DNA of 64,000 bases from JAFNAG01 sp963824985 (GTDB taxonomy: Bacteria; Acidobacteriota; UBA6911): contig CAWGRQ010000033.1 of assembly GCA_963824985.1 (NCBI GenBank), positions 1-64,000 on the forward strand, written 5' to 3'. Made by a program: the position numbers and the translations under genes. Each line of letters starts with the position of its first letter. Position 1 is the first letter of the stretch. The notes under the pieces were generated by a model. That model was not told the DNA's origin and did no database searches. It saw nothing but the letters and a program-made list of their open reading frames with translations. Positions 54,613 to 64,000 of the stretch are shown piece after piece.

Positions 54613-56841
54613 ATGAGTCACGGCTCAACGGATCGTCCGATCCAGCATTGCGAAATAGATTTCACCCAGCGTACGGAATATCACGACGGCCTGGAGGCGA
54701 TCCGTGCGGCTCACAAGCTGGTGACCGAAACATCTTTCACTCCCAGCCTGCCGCAGCGCGGGTACAACGACCGCTCTCTCTATGTAAACCTCTCCCGCAT
54801 GGAGATCAGGGAAAAGCCGGTCACGCAGCAGATGAAGGACATCTTCATCGGCGGCCGTGGCTTCGGGCTCTGGTACCTGTGGCAGGCGGTTACGCCGCAG
54901 ACGCGCTGGAACGATCCCGAGAACGAAATCATCATCAGCCCCGGCCCCGTGGCCGGCATCACGCAGTACCCGGGGAGCGGCAAATCGCTGGTGGTGTCAA
55001 TCTCGCCCCAGACCGACATCCCGATCGATTCCAATGTGGGAGGGTTTTTCGGCCCGTTGCTCAAGTTCTCCGGTTTTGATGCCCTCGAAATCCAGGGGAA
55101 GGCTGAAACGGACGTCATCCTCTTTATCGACGGACAGAAGGGGATCATCCGCGTCGAGGAAGCACCTCGGGAGCCGGTGGACAGCCACGTCCTGGCGGAG
55201 ATCCTTACGCGCATGTACGCGGAGAACGACGACGACCGGGTCAACATCTCGGTGGTGAGCAGCGGCGCTGCCGCGGATCACAGCCTGATCGGCATGTTGA
55301 ACTTTTCCTGGTTCGACAAACGGCGCGGCTGTATCCGGCTCAAACAGGCGGGCCGAGGCGGCATCGGCACCGTGTTCCGGAACAAGAAGATCCGCGCGCT
55401 GGTGTGCCGGGGACCGGAGATCAAGGGCGATCTGAACCGGCCGGCCGACTACGAAACGATTGCCAAAATCGGCATCAAGCTCCACAAGGAGATCCACGAC
55501 AACGATCCCCAACAGTGCCTGATGCGGCGCAACGGCACCGCCCACATCATCGAGATCATGGATTCCTACGATCTCCTGCCGGTGCATAACTTCCAATACG
55601 GGTCTCATCCCGAAACCCACAAGATCGATTCCACGGTCTGGCAGCAGCGCTGCACCCAGAAGACTGTCGACGGCTGCTGGTACGGCTGCTCCATGGCCTG
55701 CGCCAAGGGTGTCGATGGCTTGGTGTTGAAGACGGGGCCTTACCAGGGTCACACCGTTACCGTCGACGGTCCCGAATACGAGAATGCCGCCGGCCTCGGC
55801 TCCAACGCCGGCATCTTTGATCCGGACTACCTGATGGAGCTGAACTTCTATTGCGACACCTATGGAATCTGCACCATAACCTGGGGAACTGTCTGCGCCT
55901 TCGTCATGGAGTGCTATCAGCGCGGCATTCTCAACCGGGATCGTACCGGCGGCCTCGATCTGACGTGGGGCAATGCCGAGGCTGACCTCGAGATGATGCA
56001 TCAGCTGGCCCGGAACGAAGGCTTTGGCCTTGTTGCCGGCCAGGGCGTCAAAAAGATGAAAGAGATGTTCATCGCCAAAGGCTGGGGCGACCGGCAACTC
56101 CTGGATGATATTGGCATGGAAAACAAGGGGCTGGAGTACAGCCAGTACATGTCCAAGGAATCTCTCGCGCAGCAGGGCGGCTATGCCCTGACCAACAAAG
56201 GACCGCAGCACGACGAGGCGTGGCTGATTTTCATGGACATGGTGAACAAGCAGCTGCCGACGTTCGAGGACAAGGCCGAGGCGCTCTACTATTTTCCGCT
56301 CTTCCGCACCTGGTTCGGTCTCAACGGCTTCTGCAAGCTCCCCTGGAACGATGTGGTCCCCGCCGACAACGCGCACCAGCCGGAGCCGCAGAAGGTTCCG
56401 GAACACGTGCAGAACTATGTGGATCTCTTCAGCGCCACCACCGGGATCAAGATCGACAGGGAGGAACTGATTCGCCAGAGTGCCCGGGTGTACAACTTCC
56501 AGCGGGTATTCAACATCCGCATGGGCAAGGGGTTGCGCGAGCACGACCGTGCGCCGTATCGATCCATGGGCCCGGTCACGCGCGAAGAGTACGAATCGAG
56601 AGCGGAGCGCTACGACAAGCAGATCCGCGATGAGATGGGGCTTGATCCGGCCGGCAGGAGCGTCGAAGAGAGGATGGCGCTGCACCGGAAATGGCGCACG
56701 GAGCGATATCAGAAACTCGTCGATGCCGTCTACACGCGGCGCGGCTGGACGCTGAACGGCGTGCCCAGGCCGGAGCGGCTGAAGGAACTGGGCCTCGACG
56801 TTTTTCCCGAAGTGGTTGAAGTGGTCAGGCAGCACCTGTAA
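54613..56841 (+). CDS. Tungsten-type aldehyde ferredoxin oxidoreductase family protein
   Basis: A 742-residue protein from ATG 54613 (AGGAGCACG upstream). Domain 1: LYVNLSRMEIR, IFIGGRGFGLWYL and PGSGKSLVVSISP, typical of AOR. The 4Fe-4S cluster cysteines are in DGCWYGCSMAC, with the fourth in GFCKLPWND. It oxidises aldehydes to acids, or reduces acids, with a tungsto-bispterin cofactor. It is longer than archaeal AOR (about 605) because of an N-terminal extension of about 40 and a C-terminal tail of about 60 residues, in the direction of BamB-like and bacterial AOR branches. It forms an operon with the ferredoxin and the ThiS/MoaD-like gene. Confidence 0.92.
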   Translation: MSHGSTDRPIQHCEIDFTQRTEYHDGLEAIRAAHKLVTETSFTPSLPQRGYNDRSLYVNLSRMEIREKPVTQQMKDIFIGGRGFGLWYLWQAVTPQTRWNDPENEIIISPGPVAGITQYPGSGKSLVVSISPQTDIPIDSNVGGFFGPLLKFSGFDALEIQGKAETDVILFIDGQKGIIRVEEAPREPVDSHVLAEILTRMYAENDDDRVNISVVSSGAAADHSLIGMLNFSWFDKRRGCIRLKQAGRGGIGTVFRNKKIRALVCRGPEIKGDLNRPADYETIAKIGIKLHKEIHDNDPQQCLMRRNGTAHIIEIMDSYDLLPVHNFQYGSHPETHKIDSTVWQQRCTQKTVDGCWYGCSMACAKGVDGLVLKTGPYQGHTVTVDGPEYENAAGLGSNAGIFDPDYLMELNFYCDTYGICTITWGTVCAFVMECYQRGILNRDRTGGLDLTWGNAEADLEMMHQLARNEGFGLVAGQGVKKMKEMFIAKGWGDRQLLDDIGMENKGLEYSQYMSKESLAQQGGYALTNKGPQHDEAWLIFMDMVNKQLPTFEDKAEALYYFPLFRTWFGLNGFCKLPWNDVVPADNAHQPEPQKVPEHVQNYVDLFSATTGIKIDREELIRQSARVYNFQRVFNIRMGKGLREHDRAPYRSMGPVTREEYESRAERYDKQIRDEMGLDPAGRSVEERMALHRKWRTERYQKLVDAVYTRRGWTLNGVPRPERLKELGLDVFPEVVEVVRQHL

Positions 56842-56903
56842 TCGACCGTCATGGGCCGGGGGACAGCCATGCGGGGGCGATCGCAGGCGGTAACGGAGCG
56901 CAG

Positions 56904-57101
56904 ATGATTCAAGTCAACGGCGAACCGCTCGATTGGCAGGAGGGCATGACCGTCCGCGACGTGCTCGTCGCGCGCAAATATGTGTTCCCCATGCTGATCA
57001 TCAGCCTCGACGGCGCCATGGTGCCCCGCAAAGACTACGAGACGACCGTCGTCCCCGATGGCGCAATCCTCCAGGTCATTCATCTCATGAGCGGCGGGTA
57101 G
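56904..57101 (+). CDS. ThiS/MoaD-like sulfur carrier
   Basis: A 65-residue ubiquitin-like protein: IQVNGEPLDWQEGMTVRDVL, and the C-terminal GG that is thiocarboxylated. In AOR operons this small gene supplies sulfur for the tungstopterin dithiolene. ThiS in thiazole synthesis is the alternative, but no thi genes are near. Start ATG 56904 with a GGAGCGCAG site. Confidence 0.88.
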   Translation: MIQVNGEPLDWQEGMTVRDVLVARKYVFPMLIISLDGAMVPRKDYETTVVPDGAILQVIHLMSGG

Positions 57102-57403
57102 CCCAAAGGTCTCGCCAGCCCCGCCTGCACCGTCGCCCCTTTCTTCCCGAGAATCGTTGCCCATAGTTCTATCGCGTGAATCACTGATGATCAAGAGGCG
57201 GATGCCGCAAATGCTGTATCCCCGGCGGGCCTTTTTTGTGTATGATCCACCGTCGGCATCATCTTCGATCGGTCGTCGGCGTCAACGCACCAGGCGTTTC
57301 CCGGAAGCAGCGGAAACATCGTCGCCGGTTATCCGCCGGCCGGATGAGACCGGTCGGAGCAGGAACAGGTTAAAGCAATACCAGGGAATTCAAAGAGGCT
57401 TAT
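57102..57403. other. Spacer, no gene seen
   Basis: About 300 bp between the AOR operon and the next S9 peptidase gene. It holds CGATCTTCGATCGGTCG-type inverted words near 57265 and a possible promoter region for the next gene, but no coding sequence. Confidence 0.4.
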
Positions 57404-60358
57404 ATGAAGAGATCCAAATCACGCATGTTTGTACTGTCTGCCGCGATTCTGTTGCTCGTGGTTCCGGCCTGGGGACTTCTCGCCGGGTCGCCGACGCCCC
57501 AGGCCGCCGGCGAAAAAAAGGTCCTGTCGATTGAGGACTACGGGCGCTGGAAATCGATTGCATCGGTTGCCCTGACGGATAACGGCCAATGGGCCTGCTA
57601 CGTTTACCGGCCGCGTGAAGGTGACGCCAACCTCTATGTCCGGCAGCTCGACGGCGACAAGCTGTACACGATTCCGATCGGCCCGCAGGGCGCGGGCGGC
57701 CGCGGCGGCGGTCCTGGCGCCGCGGGCGGCGGAGGAGGGGGCGGGCCTCAGTTTTCTGATGACGCCAAGTGGATTGCCTACCTCGTGAGTCCCCCCGAGC
57801 GCACCGGTGCGCGCGGCGGCGCCGGACGAGGCACGGCCGCGGCGCCTGCCACCGGCGGCCGGGGCGGAGCGACAGGTGCGGCGCCGGCAGCGCCCGCCGC
57901 GCCCGCCGCGGCCCCGGCGCGGAAGCTGGAGCTACTCAATCTGGCAACCGGAGACAAGACATCGTGGGATAATGTTGCTTCCTTTGCTTTCACGGAAGGC
58001 TCCCGGGCGCTGATCATCAAGCGCCCCAAACTGGTTCGCGAAGCCACCCACAACGGCACCGACATGATCGTGCATCGCCTCAATGAGGGCATGGACGAGA
58101 TGATCGGCAACACGGGCGAGTATGCTCTGAACAAAGATGGGACGATCCTCGCCTTCACGATCGATGCGGCGGACATGACCGGTAACGGAATCTCCGTTCT
58201 CTACCTGGCGAGCGGGATTCGCCGGACGCTGGACAGCGGAAAGGCCCTCTATGAGCGATTGGTCTGGCACGATGAGGGGACGGCCCTCGCGGTGCTCAAG
58301 GGGGTGAAAAAAACGGGGCTGGTCGAGCGCGATAATACTCTGCTGGCATTCAAAGGCATGGACCCCGAATCCGAGCGCATCGAGTTCAAGCCGGCCGATG
58401 CCGCCGATTTTCCCAAGGATATGGTGATCAGCGAAAAGAGCCCATTGTCCTGGAGTGAGGACCAGGGCCGCGTGTTCTTCGGCATCAAAGAACAGGAAAA
58501 GGAGCCTGAACGGAGAAGGGACGACGCGCCCGCCATCGCCAATGTCGACATCTGGCACTGGAAGGACGATCGCCTCCAGTCGGTGCAGATGCTGCGGGCG
58601 AACACAGACCGTAACTTCACCTTTCAAGCCAACTTTACCCTCGGTTCCAAGAAGTTTGCCCGGCTCACCGACGAAAACATGCGCAGCATCCAGCTCTCGC
58701 AGAACGAAAACTGGGGCATCGGGCGTGACGAGCGCGCCTATGTGTCAGACTGGGAAGAAAGCCGGGCTGACTACTATCGGGTCAACGCCGTCACCGGTGA
58801 ACGGACTCTGATGTTCAAGGCTCAGGGGCAGGCGCTCGGCCTCTCCCCCGACTCCAGGCATTTCCTTTACTGGAAAGACGGTCACGTCTGGGACTATCTC
58901 GTCGAGACCGGGGAAACGAAAAACCTGACGCAGCGCGCCGGCACCAGTTTTGTCGACCAGGGTTACGACCACCCGGGGACCAGGCCCTCCTTCGGCGTGG
59001 CCGGGTATGCCAAGGACGGCCGCGGCGTGATTCTCAACCACAAGTACGATCTCTATCTGCAGCCCTACGACGGGTCCGCCGCTGTCAACCTGACCGGCGG
59101 CCTCGGCGCCCGGGAGGAGATCCGTTTCCGCTACCAGCCCCTTGAGGGTGAGGCGGATCAGCCTTCCGCGACCCGGGAAGAGGACGAGGAGGACGCGACG
59201 GCGGACGGCCGGCAGGGACCGGGGGGCGGAGGACGGCGCGGACCGGACCGGACCATCGATCTGTCGAAACCCGTGCTGCTCACGGCCTACGGCCAATGGA
59301 CGAAGAAGGCGGGCTATTACGAGCTCAACGGCAAGGAACTGAAACAACTCCTCTTCGAGGACAAGTCCGTCGGCCGGATCACCAAGGCGAAGAAGGCAGA
59401 CCGCCTGCTTTTTACCGAGGAGACGTTCGTCGACTTTCCGAACTATTACCTTAGCGACACAAAATTCACGAACCCGAAACGGATTACGGACGCCAATCCG
59501 CAGCAATCAGAATACAAGTGGGGACATCGCATTCTGTTTGAATTTAAAAACAAGAAGGGTGTGCGCCTGCAGGGGACGCTGGCAATTCCCGACGGCTATC
59601 AGCAGGGGCAAAAACTGCCCATGCTGGTCAATTTCTACGAAAAGAACTCGCAGAACCTCCACGTCTATCAGGCGCCGAACTATGCTTCCAGCCCCCAGTT
59701 TGCCGGGTTTGTGAGTGAGGGCTATCTCGTCATGCAGCCCGACATCCACTTCAACACGCGCACGTCGCACTCGGACATGCTCGAGTGCGTCGAAGCAGGG
59801 GTCCAGAAGGTCATCGACATGGGGTACGCCGACCCGAAGAAGGTCGGGCTCCACGGCCACAGCTACAGCGGTCAGGGCTCCGCCTATATTTCCACCCAGT
59901 CCAAGATGTTCGCCGCCATCGTGGCCGGCGCTGCGGCTACGGACCTGGTCAGCGACTTCGACCAGCTATGGAAGACGAGCGGGACCAACCAGCACCGCTA
60001 TGACATCTACGGTCAGGGGCGTTTCGGCACCAACCCCTTCGATGACCTCCAGCTCTACATCGATCAGTCGGCGCTCTTTCACGCCCGAACCATGGACACC
60101 GCGCTGTTGCAGCTGCATGGGACGGATGACGGGTCGGTCGAGTGGCTGCAGGCCATTGAGTTCTATAATGCGCTGCGCTTCAACAAAAAGAACGTGATCC
60201 TGCTGTCGTATCCCGGCGAGGCCCATGGTTTGCGCAATCTCGAGAACCAGAAGGATTTCCTTGTTCGCATCCAGCAGTTTTACGGCCACTACCTCATGGG
60301 CAAGCCCGCGCCCGCCTGGATGACGGAAGGGGTGCCGTTTCTGAAGAAAGCGAAATAG
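57404..60358 (+). CDS. Large secreted S9 prolyl oligopeptidase-family protein
   Basis: A 984-residue protein with a signal peptide (RMFVLSAAILLLVVPAWGLLA). The propeller has two long low-complexity inserts: a Gly-rich one near residue 100 (GGRGGGPGAAGGGGGGG) and an Ala/Pro-rich one near 140-170, plus an acidic TREEDEEDATAD loop near 590. Catalytic domain: GLHGHSYSGQGSAY (nucleophile Ser), TDDGSVEW and GEAHGLRN. The GHSYSGQ variant is a known S9 subtype. Intact despite its length, which is informative beside the broken ABC genes downstream. Confidence 0.92.
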   Translation: MKRSKSRMFVLSAAILLLVVPAWGLLAGSPTPQAAGEKKVLSIEDYGRWKSIASVALTDNGQWACYVYRPREGDANLYVRQLDGDKLYTIPIGPQGAGGRGGGPGAAGGGGGGGPQFSDDAKWIAYLVSPPERTGARGGAGRGTAAAPATGGRGGATGAAPAAPAAPAAAPARKLELLNLATGDKTSWDNVASFAFTEGSRALIIKRPKLVREATHNGTDMIVHRLNEGMDEMIGNTGEYALNKDGTILAFTIDAADMTGNGISVLYLASGIRRTLDSGKALYERLVWHDEGTALAVLKGVKKTGLVERDNTLLAFKGMDPESERIEFKPADAADFPKDMVISEKSPLSWSEDQGRVFFGIKEQEKEPERRRDDAPAIANVDIWHWKDDRLQSVQMLRANTDRNFTFQANFTLGSKKFARLTDENMRSIQLSQNENWGIGRDERAYVSDWEESRADYYRVNAVTGERTLMFKAQGQALGLSPDSRHFLYWKDGHVWDYLVETGETKNLTQRAGTSFVDQGYDHPGTRPSFGVAGYAKDGRGVILNHKYDLYLQPYDGSAAVNLTGGLGAREEIRFRYQPLEGEADQPSATREEDEEDATADGRQGPGGGGRRGPDRTIDLSKPVLLTAYGQWTKKAGYYELNGKELKQLLFEDKSVGRITKAKKADRLLFTEETFVDFPNYYLSDTKFTNPKRITDANPQQSEYKWGHRILFEFKNKKGVRLQGTLAIPDGYQQGQKLPMLVNFYEKNSQNLHVYQAPNYASSPQFAGFVSEGYLVMQPDIHFNTRTSHSDMLECVEAGVQKVIDMGYADPKKVGLHGHSYSGQGSAYISTQSKMFAAIVAGAAATDLVSDFDQLWKTSGTNQHRYDIYGQGRFGTNPFDDLQLYIDQSALFHARTMDTALLQLHGTDDGSVEWLQAIEFYNALRFNKKNVILLSYPGEAHGLRNLENQKDFLVRIQQFYGHYLMGKPAPAWMTEGVPFLKKAK

Positions 60359-60375
60359 TAGCGGGTGCCGGATCT

Positions 60376-60433
60376 GCCGGATCCGATGATGAGGCCGCTT
60401 GCAACCAGGCGGTTCGACAGGATCGGATCCGGC
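60376..60433. terminator. 12-bp inverted repeat after the S9 peptidase
   Basis: GCCGGATCCGAT (60376-60387) and ATCGGATCCGGC (60422-60433) are exact inverted repeats with a 34-nt loop. Placed 18 bp after the stop, it may end transcription or separate the peptidase from the ABC genes. No T tract follows. Confidence 0.4.
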
Positions 60434-60462
60434 GGGCCGGGCGCCGGGATGCCCAGGTGACG

Positions 60463-62196
<1,734 letters not shown>

Positions 62197-62211
62197 GAAT
62201 GCACTCGGGAT

Positions 62212-63541
62212 ATGCGCCCGGTTTCAATGAAGGGCAGACACAATGGATGCCGGCCACGGCTGGCGGGAACGGCGAGCTTGCTCGAACTGCGGGGCATCTT
62301 CAAGACCTATGGCACCGGCGCCCGGCAGTTCGTCGCGTTGCGGGATATCAACGTGCGCATCAGGACCGGCGAGTTTGTCTGCCTGCTCGGCCCGTCCGGC
62401 TGCGGAAAGTCCACGCTCCTGCGGATGATCGCCGGATTGAACACCGCCACGTCCGGCATGGTGCTCTATGGCGGCAAGCCGCTGACCGGCGTGAATCCGC
62501 ACGCCACGATCGTGTTCCAGACCTTCGCCCTCTATCCCTGGCTGACCGTCCAGGAAAATGTCGAAATCGCGCTCAAGGCCCGCGGCGTCCCTCCTGAACG
62601 CGCGTTCCCGCGCGCCGTGAAGCTGATCGACACGGTCGGGCTCGACGGTTTCGAATCTGCGTATCCGCGCGAGCTTTCGGGAGGCATGCGGCAGAAGGTC
62701 GGGTTCGCCCGCGCGATGGCGGTCGAACCTCAGCTGCTGTGCCTGGACGAGCCGTTTTCGGCGCTGGATGTGCTCTCCGCCGAAGCGCTGCGCGGCGAAC
62801 TGATGGAGCTCTGGCTGAACAAATCGATTCCGACCCAGGCGATCCTGATGGTGACCCACAATATCGAAGAAGCCGTGCTTATGGCCGACCGGATCATCAT
62901 CATGGACAAGGATCCGGGCCACGTGGTTGCCGAAATGGCCGTCGACGCTGCGCCACCCGCGCCAGCGCAAGGATACCGCGTTTCAGGCGCATCGTCGACA
63001 AGGTCTACGCCGCGGTGGCCGGCAAGACCATGCCTGAGGCCGAGGAATTGGGGCAGGCCCCGGGGCAGGGCAGGATCCGCCGCCTGCCGCGCGCCAGGCT
63101 CAACGCGCTCGCCGGCCTGCTCGAAAAACTCGCGGCCGAAGGGCGGGCGCGCCGATCTCTATCGCCTCGTGGCGGAGGTCGCAGATGGAATTGGACGACT
63201 TCCTGCCGATCGTGGAATCCGGCGAGCTGCTCGGATTTGTCACCGTCCAGGAAGGGGACCTGCTGCTGACGCCGCTCGGCAGGGCCTATGCCGACGCCAG
63301 CGTGCTCGGCCGCAAGGAGATGTTCGCCGGCCGGGTGCTGCGGCTGCCGATCATCAGCTGGATTTATGAGACCCTGCAGCAGGACGATGACCGGCGGGTG
63401 GCGAAGGAATACTTCCTCGACAAACTCGAGCCCGACTTCCACGACCGCACCGAGACGCAGCTGGAACGGGCCATCAACTGGGGCCGTTTCGCCGAGCTGT
63501 TCGCCTTCGACGACGACACCGACGAACTCTACCTGGAATAG
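62212..63541 (+). pseudogene. NitT/TauT-type ABC ATPase with C-terminal AAA-associated domain, frameshifted
   Basis: The ATPase part (residues 22-245) is intact: LLGPSGCGKSTLLRM, VFQTFALYPWLTVQENV, ELSGGMRQKVGFARAMAV, LLCLDEPFSALDVL and VTHNIEEAV. After 62950 the frame changes (expected LRHPRQRKDTAFQ), again near 62990 (IVDKVYAAVAGK), and near 63150-63185, after which LDDFLPIVESGELLGFVTVQEGDL and AINWGRFAELFAFDDDTDEL complete the C-terminal AAA-associated domain (PF09821-type). Such long ATPases pair with fused double permeases as here. Substrate unknown. Confidence 0.85.
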
Positions 63542-63843
63542 GCCGGACTGTCCAAGTAGGTCCCGGCGGCCGAGATTGTCGCAAAATTCCTCAGCTGGAT
63601 GATATGCCGGCGAATCCAGCTCTAGGTGGGCTGAAGACAGTAGCCCCGGGCAAACGAAGCGCAGCCTGGGGTTCAGGGGAATTTGATCAAGAGCGCCGGG
63701 GCGACGGAATGCATATGAAAAAGAATGATTTCCGTCGTTCCTACGGGGCGTCCCGGAGGGACACCCCGTTTTGAGGCAGTCTCGCCCGACGGGACCCAGC
63801 GCCCATTAAATGACATGAACGCGTTCCACAGTTCCCGTACGGA
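63542..63843. repeat. Gene-free stretch resembling a dispersed intergenic repeat
   Basis: No coding sequence with protein character. Parts (CAGCCTGGGGTTCAGGGG, and CTACGGGGCGTCCCGGAGGG) look like the spurious-ORF repeats found in many copies in planctomycete and acidobacterial metagenomes. This is memory-based and uncertain. Confidence 0.3.
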
Positions 63844-63865
63844 ATGCCATATTGATTTATGGCAT
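63844..63865. promoter_or_regulatory. Palindromic operator before the RHH gene
   Basis: ATGCCATA (63844-63851) and TATGGCAT (63858-63865) form an exact inverted repeat with a 6-bp spacer. A third half-like GGCATA lies at 63874. It is 21 bp upstream of the ATG and fits autoregulation by the encoded ribbon-helix-helix protein. Confidence 0.5.
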
Positions 63866-63886
63866 CCATGCTGGCATAATTCGACC

Positions 63887-64000
63887 ATGAAACCGCAAAA
63901 AAAGATCACAGTCCACATCCCCGAGGATCTGCTGCTGAGGGCACTCGACTCTTCGGGCAAAGGAGTGACAGCCACTGTGAGGCAGGGCCTTGAATTGGTG
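63887..64000 (+). CDS. Ribbon-helix-helix protein, partial at window end
   Basis: 38 codons before the window ends: KKITVHIPEDLLLRALDSS, then GKGVTATVRQGLEL. This is the RHH/CopG-type fold typical of antitoxins such as MazE/VapB-like or Arc-like proteins. A toxin gene probably follows outside the window. Confidence 0.65.
   Translation, partial: MKPQKKITVHIPEDLLLRALDSSGKGVTATVRQGLELV

Noticed and set aside
54997..56835. 612-codon minus-strand frame
   Set aside because: Antisense to the aldehyde ferredoxin oxidoreductase.

Overview
The window looks like a chromosome segment of an Acidobacteriota-type soil or sediment bacterium, probably from a metagenome. The reasons are GC-rich backbone genes, several secreted S9 peptidases with Gly-rich inserts, PQQ-type beta-propeller proteins, an SBBP-repeat fragment and REP-like palindromes. 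The phylum is an inference from gene content. About the first 38.9 kb is accessory DNA. The last 25 kb is ordinary chromosome, apart from some gene decay.

Layout. (1) 1-4.5 kb, minus strand: a four-gene transposition-like operon (DUF6431-like zinc protein, DDE integrase/transposase, ExeA/TniB-like ATPase, and a RecA-fold ATPase that appears to carry a DnaA-type N-terminal domain). (2) 4.5-6.8 kb: nucleotidyltransferase, BrnTA toxin-antitoxin and a DUF5131 (Gp37/Gp68) protein. (3) 6.87-13.05 kb: two 893-bp direct repeats, each with a membrane-protein gene, bracket a 4.4-kb segment with a giant, compositionally foreign, secreted HEXXH protein. (4) 13.1-19.4 kb: the mobilisation part of an integrative element, with an 11-bp-period repeat array, MobF/TrwC relaxase, coiled-coil membrane protein, a ParA-like protein without its P-loop, and HigBA. 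(5) 19.7-21.2 kb: a P4-type tyrosine integrase next to the 3' part of a tRNA gene with a CAT anticodon.

The same 48-bp tRNA 3' end recurs at 38.8 kb beside a deleted integrase gene, so 21.2-38.9 kb is best read as a second, decayed integrative element in tandem at the same site. It carries a metabolic cargo (AraC regulator, aldo/keto reductase, cupin/CMD protein, carboxylesterase, alpha/beta hydrolase, two PQQ beta-propellers) and a replication module (AlpA-like regulator, CHC2 zinc-finger protein, broken DUF927 helicase-like gene, AbiE toxin-antitoxin). In that module lies a very regular origin-like array: ten GTGGACA heptamers in perfect two-fold positional symmetry over 192 bp.

Right of 38.9 kb are a PQQ beta-propeller lipoprotein-like gene, RelBE, gene debris, a nucleotidyltransferase pair, a DUF4418/MacB-type ABC exporter operon, two DPP-IV-like S9 peptidases with a Tat-type FAD oxidoreductase, a DMT transporter, a ferredoxin/aldehyde ferredoxin oxidoreductase/ThiS operon, a third S9 peptidase, and a NitT/TauT-type ABC transporter with many frameshifts. 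The most unusual items are the symmetric repeat array (32753-32944), the transposition operon with the DnaA_N-like fusion, and the duplicated-flank island with the large metalloprotease-like gene.
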